Shown: positions 26,185 to 34,434, numbered from the stretch's first letter. The stretch: DNA of 64,000 nt from Nibrella saemangeumensis (GCF_039541915.1 NZ_BAABHD010000010.1:108361-172360), one strand, 5' to 3'. Notes: generated by a model not told the origin, from the letters alone. Numbers and translations: made by a program.

Positions 26185-27795
26185 ATGGTTAGTCAAAAAA
26201 CATTTTTACTGAATTTGCTATGGGCGTTTGCCGGAGTGGTTGTCTGTTTCTTTTCAGCCGAAGCACAGTCCACTAAACCAGGTCGTTTGGAAGTAACGAT
26301 AGCCGATGCCGGTACGGGTAAACCTACGCCGGTGCGGGTGCGACTTACCCAGGCTGACCGGCCGGTAGCTCAGTTGCCGCCCGAAGCCGCAGCGGTGATG
26401 TATGGCCTTTGGGACCACGCCGACGGCTACGGTTTTCAACCGGATAGTGCGTTCTACGTACCCGGTACGTTTACGTTGTCGCTGCCACCGGGACGCTATC
26501 AGCTCGCTATCTCGAAAGGACCAGAGTACCTGGACCAAGCGCATGAGTTAGTCATCCAAGCCGGAAAAGCGCTGAAGAAGACATACAAAATAGCACGCTG
26601 GATTAACACGGCCGAACGGGGCTGGTACTCGGCCGATGGGCATATCCATATCCGGCGTTCCCCCCGCGAAGACCCGCTGCTGATAAACTGGATACAGGCC
26701 GAAGACCTCCGGGTGGGCGTGCTGCTGCGGATGGGCGATTTCTGGGAGACGTATTATCCCCAATATGCCTGGGGAGAAAAGGGCGTTTACCAAACAGGCG
26801 ATTATCTGCTGACCTCCGGCCAGGAAGACCCACGTACACCCGAAGTGGGTCATGCCGTAGGGATCGGAGCCTCGGACCGGGTGCGCTATCGGGACGAGTA
26901 CTACCTGTACGACAAAGTGTTCGATCAGATTCATAAACTGGGTGGTGTAACAGGGTACGCGCACCAGGCCGAAAGCTTTCACGGCTATCGCGGTCTGGTG
27001 CTGGATGGTTTGCGGGGTAAGGTCGACATGCTGGAACTGTTGCAATTCTGCGTGTCGGAGCAGCCGCTACGGACGGATCATTACTACCACATGCTGGATC
27101 TGGGTATACCACTGACGGCCACCGCCGGTTCTGATTTCCCCTGGTGCGGCCACGACCACGAACATGGCCCCCCCGAGCGCACGGCCCGCATCGGCAACGC
27201 CCGGTTTTATACCTACCTGAATGGACCTTTTAGCTACCAGAACTGGAAGGCTGGTTTGGCTGCCGGTCACACCTTCGTATCCAGCGGTCCCATATTGGAA
27301 TTAAAAGTAAACAGTGCCATACCCGGCGACCGACTGAATGTAAAAGCCGGCGGTAATATCACCATCACGGCTCACGCTTATGGCCATTCGTCGCAGGTGC
27401 CGCTGGAGGCACTGGAGATTATCGGCCACGATAAGGTGCTGGGGCGGGTAACAAAAGGGCAGGCGGGTCAGTCATCGGAACATCTGACCTTAACACTGGA
27501 CCAGACGAATCTGCAACACGGCATGTGGATTGCCGCCCGGTGCATTGCCGGACCGCAGCAGGCTGCCCACACCACACCGGTGTACGTGACGGTCGATGGG
27601 GGAGGTTTTCATAATCCTGAGACAACTGAGCGCTACCTGACCCTGAGCGAACAGTACCTCACCGAACTGGAGCAGGAGTTGGAGAAAGACCAACAGAAAC
27701 CGGAGTTTCAGGCGTGGTACTACCGCAAAGCGCTGAAAACCCGCATTGATGAAACACGGAAGGTGATCGATGACTTGCGCAAAAAGCTGAAATAG
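26185..27795 (+). CDS. CehA/McbA-type PHP-domain metallohydrolase, secreted
   Basis: 536 residues. A signal peptide ends near residue 27 (FFSAEAQ), followed by a beta-sandwich (about 32-140, a carboxypeptidase-regulatory-like fold), then a PHP-type hydrolase from GWYSADGHIHIRRSPRED near residue 152, where two His bind metal. GYAHQAESFHG near 257 and ATAGSDFPWCGHDHEHG near 312 complete the metal set. The C-terminal helix is acidic and coiled. Family members include carbaryl hydrolase CehA and McbA. The natural substrate is unknown; an ester or carbamate is an inference from the family. Confidence 0.82.
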   Translation: MVSQKTFLLNLLWAFAGVVVCFFSAEAQSTKPGRLEVTIADAGTGKPTPVRVRLTQADRPVAQLPPEAAAVMYGLWDHADGYGFQPDSAFYVPGTFTLSLPPGRYQLAISKGPEYLDQAHELVIQAGKALKKTYKIARWINTAERGWYSADGHIHIRRSPREDPLLINWIQAEDLRVGVLLRMGDFWETYYPQYAWGEKGVYQTGDYLLTSGQEDPRTPEVGHAVGIGASDRVRYRDEYYLYDKVFDQIHKLGGVTGYAHQAESFHGYRGLVLDGLRGKVDMLELLQFCVSEQPLRTDHYYHMLDLGIPLTATAGSDFPWCGHDHEHGPPERTARIGNARFYTYLNGPFSYQNWKAGLAAGHTFVSSGPILELKVNSAIPGDRLNVKAGGNITITAHAYGHSSQVPLEALEIIGHDKVLGRVTKGQAGQSSEHLTLTLDQTNLQHGMWIAARCIAGPQQAAHTTPVYVTVDGGGFHNPETTERYLTLSEQYLTELEQELEKDQQKPEFQAWYYRKALKTRIDETRKVIDDLRKKLK

Positions 27796-27867
27796 GTTAC
27801 GTTTGATCTGCAACTGGGGCGAACGCCCGGTTCGGTCAATGTATTAGCTGCTATTCCTAACCTGCAT

Positions 27868-29010
27868 ATGAAAAAGATTCTGTTCCTGCTGGTCTGTGTG
27901 GCCGGCCCGGCACTCGCCCAAAGTCCAACGTTTAAAATCCAGGTCATTGATAACCAGATAGACATAGGTTATGGTCTGGCCATTGGGGATGTCGACGGTG
28001 ACCGGAAGCCGGATATTCTGATGGCCGATCAGAAAGAGATTGTCTGGTACCGCAATCCCGGCAGCAAAACCGGCGAGTCGTGGAAGCGCCACGTCATGGC
28101 CAGCAACCTGACCCCCGAAGACAATGTCTGTATTGCGGCCCGCGACATCGACGGTGACGGTAAAGTGGAAGTAGCCGTGGGGGCCGGCTGGAACCCCGCC
28201 GAAACCAACGATACCACCAAATCGGGGGCGGTGTTTTATCTTATTCGCCCGAAAGACCCTACCCAAACCTGGGAGCCGGTGCGGCTGCATCATGAGGTAA
28301 CTACCCACCGCATGAAGTGGGCTAAGGTGGCCAACAATCGCTATCAGCTCATTGTGGTACCGCTGCACGGGCGCGGAAACAAAAACGGTGAAGGCAAAGG
28401 CGTAAAGATCCTGGCTTACGACTTTCCGAAGAATCAGCGTGGTCCCTGGAAAACCAGCCTCGTGGACTCTACCTTGCATGTGACCCATAACTTTGAGATT
28501 TGGGAAGACGGGCCACAGACCCGTATGGTCATCGGCAGCAAAGAAGGGGGCAAGATCGTGGCCTGGCGCAACGGTCGGTGGCAGGATACCGGCGAGTGGG
28601 TCGGTAAAGGGGACGGCATTGGAGAGATCCGGCGCGGCAAACCCAATCTGGTGGCGGCCGTGGAGCCCATGCACGGCAATAAACTGGTCGTGTACCAAAG
28701 CAACCCGATTACGCTGACGGATAAGATGAACCAGGGACACGCCATTGTGGTTGAGGATTTCCTGCGTATGGGCAAAGATCAGATTGCCGTCGGCTGGCGG
28801 AATCCCAACGCTGATAAAAAAATAGGTGTCCGTCTGTTTGTTCCGCAGGCCAATGGCAGCTGGCAGGAGCAGGTGCTGGATGACAGCGTGATGATGGCCT
28901 GCGAAGACCTCCAGGCCGCCGACCTCGACGGCGACGGCGACCTGGATCTCATTGCCTCCGGCCGGGCTACCCTAAACGTACTTGTCTACTGGAATCAGAC
29001 GATTCCGTAA
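27868..29010 (+). CDS. FG-GAP/VCBS-type secreted protein, AUDH-like
   Basis: 380 residues with a signal peptide (MKKILFLLVCVAGPALA). The first part has the repeat GYGLAIGDVDGDRKPDILMA and the last part LQAADLDGDGDLDLIAS, both FG-GAP/VCBS Ca-binding loops of a seven-bladed propeller. A middle stretch KWAKVANNRYQLIVVPLHGR resembles aldos-2-ulose dehydratase/isomerase-like proteins. I infer a secreted propeller that acts on or binds a sugar. It is 72 bases after the CehA-like gene on the same strand and converges with PfkB over a hairpin. Confidence 0.75.
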   Translation: MKKILFLLVCVAGPALAQSPTFKIQVIDNQIDIGYGLAIGDVDGDRKPDILMADQKEIVWYRNPGSKTGESWKRHVMASNLTPEDNVCIAARDIDGDGKVEVAVGAGWNPAETNDTTKSGAVFYLIRPKDPTQTWEPVRLHHEVTTHRMKWAKVANNRYQLIVVPLHGRGNKNGEGKGVKILAYDFPKNQRGPWKTSLVDSTLHVTHNFEIWEDGPQTRMVIGSKEGGKIVAWRNGRWQDTGEWVGKGDGIGEIRRGKPNLVAAVEPMHGNKLVVYQSNPITLTDKMNQGHAIVVEDFLRMGKDQIAVGWRNPNADKKIGVRLFVPQANGSWQEQVLDDSVMMACEDLQAADLDGDGDLDLIASGRATLNVLVYWNQTIP

Positions 29011-29013
29011 GCA

Positions 29014-29060
29014 ACGAACCTGTGGTGATCCGTCACGGCGGCTTTGTCCCCCAGGTTCGT
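29014..29060. terminator. Convergent-gene hairpin
   Basis: ACGAACCTG at 29014-29022 pairs perfectly with CAGGTTCGT at 29052-29060 across a 29-base loop, filling the gap between the VCBS gene and PfkB. It has no T tract on either side. Confidence 0.5.
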
Positions 29061-29063
29061 ACA

Positions 29064-29990
29064 TTAATGGTTATTTATCCAGTTTAATAGCCGGTCAACG
29101 TCGGGCTTCTTAAAGAGTTCGGTGCCGGGGTTCATGGTAGCGGCCGTGCCGCAGGCTACCCCCAGCCGGACCATTTCGCTGAACGACTGGCCCTGTGACA
29201 AGGCATACACCATACCGCCGACCATGCTGTCACCCGCACCGACCGTGCTTTGCTTGCGGACCGTTGGCGTATGTACATGTTCGTAGGAGTCTCTGGTGAC
29301 AAGCATGGCACCGCCCGGCCCGAGCGAAACCACAACCACCTCGCAGTCGCCCCGGTTGATGATTTCCATAGCGGCATCGTCGACATCGCTCATTTCAAGT
29401 GTTTCGACACCGGCCATTCTGGAGAGTTCGCCCAGGTTGGGCTTCAGCAGGAAAACGCCTTCGTTGGCGGCCGCTCTCAGGGGTTCGCCCGATGTGTCCA
29501 GGATAAAACGGGCATTTAGTTTTTTTGCCTGCCGGGCGACAATGGCGTAGAAGTCTTCGGAGATACCAGGGGGGAGACTGCCGCTGGCTACAATGTAATC
29601 GGGTTTGGCGGGAAGGTTCTCCAGCGCGGCCAGGCAGGCTTCGGCTTCGGCATGGGTGAGCGTGGGGCCGGGCATTCCAAACCGGAACTGGTGATTGGTG
29701 GACGTTTCGGTGATGATGAAATTTTCGCGGGTTAGCCCTTCAATGCCGATAATCTGATGTTCAATACCTTCCTTCTCAACAAGCTCCTGGAGCATCAGGC
29801 CCATGGCTCCGCCTGAGGTAAAGAGGGCCAGCGATTCACCGTCTAACCGCCGGATGGCCTTGGAGACATTGATACCACCACCGCCGGCATCGTAGCGGGG
29901 ACTGGCGCAGCGGAGCTTGTGGTCGGCCGCTATACGGTCAATGGTAGTGCTGGTATCAACGGTGGGATTTAACGTGAGGGTTACAATCAT
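29064..29990 (-). CDS. PfkB-family 1-phosphofructokinase-type hexose kinase
   Basis: 308 residues. MIVTLTLNPTVDTSTTID and the glycine-rich YDAGGGGINVSKAIRRL near residue 37 are typical of the 1-phosphofructokinase / tagatose-6-phosphate branch. The C-terminal ATP site TVGAGDSMVGGMVYAL near residues 249-264 carries the catalytic Asp254. It phosphorylates a hexose phosphate in the cytoplasm. There is no PTS gene nearby, so this is best called PfkB-family. A GTCGGCTG palindrome lies 12 bases upstream of the start. Confidence 0.87.
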   Translation of the reverse strand: MIVTLTLNPTVDTSTTIDRIAADHKLRCASPRYDAGGGGINVSKAIRRLDGESLALFTSGGAMGLMLQELVEKEGIEHQIIGIEGLTRENFIITETSTNHQFRFGMPGPTLTHAEAEACLAALENLPAKPDYIVASGSLPPGISEDFYAIVARQAKKLNARFILDTSGEPLRAAANEGVFLLKPNLGELSRMAGVETLEMSDVDDAAMEIINRGDCEVVVVSLGPGGAMLVTRDSYEHVHTPTVRKQSTVGAGDSMVGGMVYALSQGQSFSEMVRLGVACGTAATMNPGTELFKKPDVDRLLNWINNH

Positions 29991-30001
29991 GAGGATTCCC
30001 G

Positions 30002-30028
30002 GTCGGCTGGTATGGTTGATCAGCCGAC
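30002..30028. promoter_or_regulatory. Palindrome upstream of pfkB
   Basis: GTCGGCTG at 30002-30009 and CAGCCGAC at 30021-30028 form a perfect inverted repeat with an 11-base spacer, immediately before the minus-strand PfkB start. It is a candidate operator or leader hairpin. No regulator gene is adjacent. Confidence 0.35.
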
Positions 30029-30052
30029 TTACAGCAAAGGTACACCGAATAA

Positions 30053-30086
30053 AAAAGATGACGCCCTCTTACGAGCATCATCTTTT
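30053..30086 (-). terminator. Terminator of the six-gene paralogue cluster
   Basis: AAAAGATGA at 30053-30061 pairs with TCATCTTTT at 30078-30086 over a 16-base loop. On the minus strand it is a stem ending in a run of T, 25 bases after the last gene of the six-gene cluster. Confidence 0.65.
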
Positions 30087-30110
30087 CTACTGGTTCTGTA
30101 CATGACCGGC

Positions 30111-30479
30111 TTAGCTGGCCTTGGGCTGGTTGGTATCCGAATGCTGGTTGAGCTGAATACTGGCATTGCGCAGGGCAACCGCCATTTCGCCCAACTGGTC
30201 GTGCAGATTGCTGCCCAGATCGGTTCGGGTACTCAAAAGTCGAAGCTCCTGAGCCAGAGCTTCCATCTGCGTCTGGATTTCTTCAGCCTTTGGATTCTCC
30301 TGCTGTAACTGTTTCATCAGGTTATCCAGCGAACGGGAGACATCGCCCGTCTTGTCATGGCTGCGGAGTATTTCCTGCCATTGGTCGATTCCCCCGGTCT
30401 GACGATCTCCCTGTGCACCCCGTCTGAGGGTGTCCAGTGTCGACTGTACCGAATTATTAGCTTCTTGATGCGTGGCCAT
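30111..30479 (-). CDS. Six-member paralogue family, member A (unknown function)
   Basis: 122 residues, soluble and strongly helical, with no signal peptide. I do not recognise it. It aligns with its five upstream neighbours by a G-IDQW block (GGIDQWQEIL near residue 30), a LMKQLQQENP block near 57, and a C-terminal LGEMAVALRNASIQL. It is the most diverged member: the first helix is shorter and the tail runs on as HSDTNQPKAS. It is the last gene of the cluster and five bases follow the previous stop. Confidence 0.72.
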   Translation of the reverse strand: MATHQEANNSVQSTLDTLRRGAQGDRQTGGIDQWQEILRSHDKTGDVSRSLDNLMKQLQQENPKAEEIQTQMEALAQELRLLSTRTDLGSNLHDQLGEMAVALRNASIQLNQHSDTNQPKAS

Positions 30480-30484
30480 AGCGA

Positions 30485-30832
30485 TTAAAAGTTTCTGCTG
30501 AAATGGTACAAAGCCACCGATAACTCCTCCAGCCGGGCCGCCCAGACCTCCTCCGTGTCAGCCGTACGGGCAGCCTCGTGCGCCTGACTGGCCAGACTAA
30601 CCAGGATGCCGTGAATGACACTATTGTTGGGCGATGGCTTCTTAAGTTCGTCCCGTAATTCCCGTAACGTATTCCGGACGACAGCCAGGTTAAGATTACC
30701 GTCCAGGGCGTTCAGCCATCCTTCAATCAGGAGTTTACCGTGACTTTCAGATAGCAGCTTCGTTTCTGTACCGTGCTGAAAGGCACCCAGGGTGTCTACC
30801 AGCATATGTTCAGCTCGTTCAACGGTTTCCAT
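30485..30832 (-). CDS. Six-member paralogue family, member B (unknown function)
   Basis: 115 residues, helical, soluble. Shared family blocks are AEHMLVDTLGAFQHG near residue 8, LLIEGWLNAL near 34, NTLRELRDELKKPSPN near 54, and the end LEELSVALYHFSRNF. Its Trp in GWLNAL is the family's conserved Trp. There is no enzyme motif, transmembrane segment or nucleic-acid-binding pattern that I can see. It lies five bases before member A and 49 bases after member C. Confidence 0.72.
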   Translation of the reverse strand: METVERAEHMLVDTLGAFQHGTETKLLSESHGKLLIEGWLNALDGNLNLAVVRNTLRELRDELKKPSPNNSVIHGILVSLASQAHEAARTADTEEVWAARLEELSVALYHFSRNF

Positions 30833-30881
30833 ACAGGTTCTGGGTTTTGTGAATGGATGTTAACGGTACGTGTGCGTTTCG

Positions 30882-31244
30882 TTACTGATTTGCGTCTGAG
30901 TTTGCGAGTTTATCACTGAACTGCTGAAGCGCAGTAACTAATCCCTCCAGGCGGGTAAACAAGTCGCCTTCCGGGCCAACCTCCGTGCTTAAGAACTTAG
31001 TTTTGTCGACCAGATTCTTAAGCGTCTGGTACAGTTCGTCCGGATTCGGCTGATCGGTTGTTAGTTGACCTTTGAGTTGTTCCAGCGTGTCGGCAACTTC
31101 TTTGGTATTCTCGCCTTCCCGGAGTGCGTTTATCCACTGATCCAACAGACCCCTGCTTTCCTGGGGCGCTGCTGAAGAGGGGTCTCCCTCCAGCGCAGCC
31201 ATGGTGGCGTCCAGTAGATCAGTCGATTTTTCGTGTGACAGCAT
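30882..31244 (-). CDS. Six-member paralogue family, member C (unknown function)
   Basis: 120 residues. The family blocks are DLLDATMAALEGD near residue 9, GLLDQWINALREG near 32, ADTLEQLKGQLTTDQPNPD near 50, and LEGLVTALQQFSDKL near 99. A helical bundle is likely. It is acidic overall, and the tail ends in LANSDANQ. It starts nine bases after member D, so the two are translated from one message. Function is unknown. Confidence 0.74.
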   Translation of the reverse strand: MLSHEKSTDLLDATMAALEGDPSSAAPQESRGLLDQWINALREGENTKEVADTLEQLKGQLTTDQPNPDELYQTLKNLVDKTKFLSTEVGPEGDLFTRLEGLVTALQQFSDKLANSDANQ

Positions 31245-31253
31245 ACTCGTTCC

Positions 31254-31598
31254 TTACAGTTGAACAGCAAATTTGCGGATAGCCGTGGCCAGTTCTTCCA
31301 GTTCGGTCGCCGTATTCTCATCTACGTTCCGGCTCTGCCCGATTTGGGCCGTGTGGTCCGACAGGTCGAGCAAAATGCCGCGAATCCGCTCCGGATCGGG
31401 ATTGGCCAATTGCAGTTGCCCCTTCAACTCCCGCAGCCGCTGTTCAACCATGGTGGCTGCGTTGTTTCCTTCGACTACCTTAATCCAGTTGTCGACCAGA
31501 AAAACGCCATCCTGCGGAGCTACTTCGCTGGTCTCCGAACCCTCAATCAAATCGAGCGTCCGAAGCATTATCTTATTTTCAAGTGCGTTTGAAGGCAT
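31254..31598 (-). CDS. Six-member paralogue family, member D (unknown function)
   Basis: 114 residues, the shortest member. The blocks are IMLRTLDLIEGSE near residue 10, GVFLVDNWIKVVEGN near 31, RLRELKGQLQLANPDPERI near 54, and LEELATAIRKFAVQL at the end. The central LKGQLxxANP is closest to members C and F. A hairpin made of GTTCCAGG-type repeats lies just upstream, between this gene and member E. Confidence 0.74.
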   Translation of the reverse strand: MPSNALENKIMLRTLDLIEGSETSEVAPQDGVFLVDNWIKVVEGNNAATMVEQRLRELKGQLQLANPDPERIRGILLDLSDHTAQIGQSRNVDENTATELEELATAIRKFAVQL

Positions 31599-31618
31599 GA
31601 TAGTATCTGAAGTTTTAC

Positions 31619-31678
31619 GTTCCAGGTTTCATGTTCCAGGTTAAGGTGAGTTCCCTAACGCCTGGAATATGAAACCTG
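31619..31678. repeat. GTTCCAGG-type repeat hairpin between members E and D
   Basis: CAGGTTTCATGTTCCAGG at 31623-31640 and CCTGGAATATGAAACCTG at 31661-31678 form an inverted repeat of 18 bases with one mismatch (a G-U pair in RNA). The left arm itself holds two copies of GTTCCAGG. The hairpin could be an internal terminator or attenuator inside the six-gene cluster. Confidence 0.55.
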
Positions 31679-31694
31679 AAACTCGGAACAAGAT

Positions 31695-32060
31695 TTAAAC
31701 TGTTGTTGAAAGCTGGCCGGCGAAGTTGCGCAACGCAGTCGAGAGACTGGTTAGCCGGGATGGATAGTCGCCACCGGTCTGCGGAGCAATTTTGTCGGTC
31801 TGGTCCGCCAGGGATTCGAGCAGTGAGCGCAGCCGTTTGTTGTCTGGCATACCACCCTGGAGTTCTTCCCGCAATTCGCGCATGATGTCGACCATGTCTT
31901 CGGCCAACGGTTGCGTTTTCAGCGACGAAAACCAGTCATTTATCAGAGAAAGACCCTCCTGAGGAGTGGCTGCGTTAGCGCCCGGGTCAAACGCTTTAAT
32001 CGTTTCATCGATCAGCGTCGTGGCGGTTGTGCCGGCTGACTGCGTATGTTGATGAGCCAT
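31695..32060 (-). CDS. Six-member paralogue family, member E (unknown function)
   Basis: 121 residues from the ATG ending at 32060; the frame is open upstream to a TTG at 32084. The blocks are TTLIDETIKAFDPG near residue 12, GLSLINDWFSSLKTQ near 36, IMRELREELQGGMPDNKRL near 57, and LTSLSTALRNFAGQL. The leader just before its start, ACTCAACGA, is repeated before member F. The 96-base gap before member D holds a hairpin. Confidence 0.74.
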   Translation of the reverse strand: MAHQHTQSAGTTATTLIDETIKAFDPGANAATPQEGLSLINDWFSSLKTQPLAEDMVDIMRELREELQGGMPDNKRLRSLLESLADQTDKIAPQTGGDYPSRLTSLSTALRNFAGQLSTTV

Positions 32061-32173
32061 ATAATCGTTGAGTATGTATAACAAAAACTGATTTATTGAT
32101 TAACCTAAAGCGGTATGACGATGTTTGCCGGGAAACAGACGGACGGTCAAATACCGGTATTTAACCGGGCTGA

Positions 32174-32962
32174 CTAGGTGCTCGGATAGTTGGACGATGA
32201 GCCGGTTTCTTCGTCCGACTCGCCACCGCTAATGCCGTGACCGCCTATACGCCCGCCCGACTGGCCGGGTTTCGTTGCACTGGATTCTCCGGTTTCTGTA
32301 CCTGAATTGCTGGTGCCTTCTTCCTGCGTACTGCCGGTACCGTATCCTGAACCGTAGGAGCCACCGCCCTGGGTATTGCCGTCGGCCTCGGCGGTTTCGT
32401 CGCCGGTATTGCCGCCCGGCGTACTGCTGGTGTTCGTCTGTGAATCGACGGTGCCGCTGCGGGTGCTGTCGATAAAGGTGGTATCGTTGGACTGATCCTG
32501 GTCATTGCCCTCGGTATTGCCGGCATCATTGGCACCGGGCTGGCGTACCGAGGTGGTACTCATACCTGATACCGTGCCGCCACCGGGCGCATTGCCGCCC
32601 GTATTGGCTGGACCCGACTCGCCGGCCAGTTGCTTGCGGAAGGTATCAAGCGCAGCCGCGAGCATATTGAGCGATGGCCTTTGGTTATCTTCGGCCGAGT
32701 CGGCGAAGCCACGGGTTTCTTCAACCAGTTGGTCCAGTATATCCTCAATGCGGTCCGTTTTCGGATTGCCGCTCTGTAGTTCCAGTTTGAGTTCGCTCAG
32801 GGTATTCGCCACCGGATTGGTGGAGGCATCTCCACTATGTAGCGCGCTTACCCAGTTGTCGATCAGCGCAATGCCATCCATCGGTGAGATGGTGGTGACG
32901 CTGCCGTTGAATGTGTTGATCGTTTCGTCGATGAGGGCGGTGGCAAATTGACTTTGTGCCAT
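32174..32962 (-). CDS. Six-member paralogue family, member F, with disordered tail (unknown function)
   Basis: 262 residues. Residues 1-115 have the family blocks TALIDETINTFNGS near 8, GIALIDNWVSALHSG near 30, TLSELKLELQSGNPKTD near 53, and LAAALDTFRKQLAGE. Residues 116-262 are a low-complexity Gly/Ser/Thr/Asn/Glu tail with repeats such as NTGG and GTGSTQEEG, predicted to be disordered. It is the first gene of the cluster and the only fused member. There is no signal peptide. It may be the structural or scaffold protein of a cytoplasmic complex made by the family. This is inference. Confidence 0.72.
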   Translation of the reverse strand: MAQSQFATALIDETINTFNGSVTTISPMDGIALIDNWVSALHSGDASTNPVANTLSELKLELQSGNPKTDRIEDILDQLVEETRGFADSAEDNQRPSLNMLAAALDTFRKQLAGESGPANTGGNAPGGGTVSGMSTTSVRQPGANDAGNTEGNDQDQSNDTTFIDSTRSGTVDSQTNTSSTPGGNTGDETAEADGNTQGGGSYGSGYGTGSTQEEGTSNSGTETGESSATKPGQSGGRIGGHGISGGESDEETGSSSNYPST

Positions 32963-33087
32963 AGTCGTTGAGTCGGTTTTGTATTAGACCAGAACATACG
33001 CTTTCGTAGATTGTTTACTGAACGAGTAGATTATTTATTGAGTAGCTAATCCTGTAGTTTTGCCGCCAGGTTCACGTATACAAAGGC

Positions 33088-33492
33088 ATGATAGACCCCA
33101 GTCGATTACACCCGGAATTGCAGTTTCAGTTTGCCCGCAGCGGGGGGAAAGGCGGGCAGAATGTCAACAAAGTATCAACCAAAGCGGAACTGCGCTTCAG
33201 CGTCCGGGATTCGGCCCTGCTGACGGACGAAGAGAAAGCGGTTCTATTTGAAAAGCTGGCTAAAAAGCTGACTACGGAAGGTGAATTGGTGCTGTACCAC
33301 CAGACTGAACGCTCACAACTGGACAATAAGGAGAAAGTAATTGAAAAGTTTAACCGGCTGATCAGGAGCGCTTTTGACAAGCCCAGGCCCCGCAAGCCAA
33401 CCCGGCCGTCCAAAGCGTCGGTGGCCGAGCGGAAGGCCGGGAAGAAGCGCCGGGGCGAGGTGAAGGAAGCACGAAGGAAAGTTGATTTCTAG
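33088..33492 (+). CDS. arfB: Peptidyl-tRNA hydrolase ArfB (YaeJ-like)
   Basis: 134 residues with the release-factor-like GGQ loop: RSGGKGGQNVNKVSTKAEL, GGQ at residues 22-24. The C-terminal tail is Lys/Arg-rich (from about residue 100 KPTRPSKASVAERKAGKKRR), which enters the empty mRNA channel of a stalled ribosome. ArfB hydrolyses peptidyl-tRNA on ribosomes that lack a stop codon. It is divergent from the six-gene cluster, and the promoter gap is 125 bases. Confidence 0.93.
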   Translation: MIDPSRLHPELQFQFARSGGKGGQNVNKVSTKAELRFSVRDSALLTDEEKAVLFEKLAKKLTTEGELVLYHQTERSQLDNKEKVIEKFNRLIRSAFDKPRPRKPTRPSKASVAERKAGKKRRGEVKEARRKVDF

Positions 33493-33591
33493 AATAATAG
33501 GTTTGGGCATTAGGTATGGCAGGCGACATTCTGAATCGCCTATTTTTATAATCGCTTCAGACCGTTTGGTCGGCAAGGCTTTACTGGGACT

Positions 33592-34434
33592 ATGATCGTA
33601 AAAGGCACCTTAATTGCAATTGGAGGGAATGAGGATAAAGGGATTAAACGTAAAACATTACACGTCCAGGACACGATTCACGATTTCGTGACATCCGGCA
33701 TCCTTTACCGGGTGGTGAAGGAGATCGACAATCCGGATGCGCCCATCGAGGTAGTAACTACGGCATCAAGTATTCCCGAAGTGGTAGGGCCCAATTACGT
33801 CCGGGCTTTCCGGAAACTAGGCCACAAGAATGTGGGGTTAATGCATATTACCACCAAAGAGCAGGCCGATGACGAGAAGATGCTGGAGCGCATTGCCAGT
33901 GCCGGAGGCATTATGTTCTCAGGGGGTGACCAGTTCAACCTGATCAAGGCGTTTAAAGATACCGCCTTTGCCTATCTGATTCATATGCGCTATGTGCAGG
34001 ATCCTTTTGTGATTGCCGGTACCAGTGCCGGGGCCATGGCCATGTCCGACCTGATGATCTATCCGGGTGCTGAGCCGACTACTGATTTAAACCCGGAAGT
34101 GCCGCTTTACGAAGGACTGAGTCTGGTTCACGAAGCCATCATCGATACCCATTTTCTGGTGCGGGGCCGTTTTCGCCGGCTGGCTGTGGCGGTAGCCAAT
34201 AATCCTACCCATATTGGCATCGGGCTGGAAGAAGATACCGGCATCATCATCCGCAAAGGAAATAAGCTGGAAACGATAGGCTCGGGCCTGGTGACCATTA
34301 TTGATGGCCGAAGCCTCAAAGAGGCTAACCTGACGGTTGCCGGGGTCAGGCACGATATGTTTATTGAAAACCTGCTGGTGCATATGCTCGTCCACGGTAA
34401 CAACTTTACCCTGCGCGGCAAAAAGATTTCGTAA
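33592..34434 (+). CDS. cphB: Cyanophycinase (peptidase S51)
   Basis: 280 residues. The nucleophile elbow is GTSAGAMAMSD with Ser145, and MFSGGDQFNLIKAF near residue 104 and IDTHFLVRGRFRRLAVAV near 183 are usual for this branch of the S51 family. The enzyme cuts cyanophycin, the Asp-Arg storage polymer, to beta-Asp-Arg dipeptides in the cytoplasm. It is on the opposite strand from the synthetase and isoaspartyl peptidase 0.7-3 kb further on, which gives a complete make-and-degrade set. The C-terminus matches the family in length. Confidence 0.93.
   Translation: MIVKGTLIAIGGNEDKGIKRKTLHVQDTIHDFVTSGILYRVVKEIDNPDAPIEVVTTASSIPEVVGPNYVRAFRKLGHKNVGLMHITTKEQADDEKMLERIASAGGIMFSGGDQFNLIKAFKDTAFAYLIHMRYVQDPFVIAGTSAGAMAMSDLMIYPGAEPTTDLNPEVPLYEGLSLVHEAIIDTHFLVRGRFRRLAVAVANNPTHIGIGLEEDTGIIIRKGNKLETIGSGLVTIIDGRSLKEANLTVAGVRHDMFIENLLVHMLVHGNNFTLRGKKIS

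Noticed and set aside
27844..28740. 298-codon minus-strand open frame opposite the VCBS gene
   Set aside because: The plus-strand protein has signal peptide and FG-GAP loops. The minus frame has no known features and has irregular composition.
30002..30028. Palindrome upstream of pfkB as a terminator
   Set aside because: No T tract on either side and position just before the start codon; kept only as a possible operator.
32245..32951. Other open frames opposite or inside member F's tail
   Set aside because: They arise from the low-complexity GC-rich tail, which stays open in several frames. Only the frame that continues the family domain is supported.
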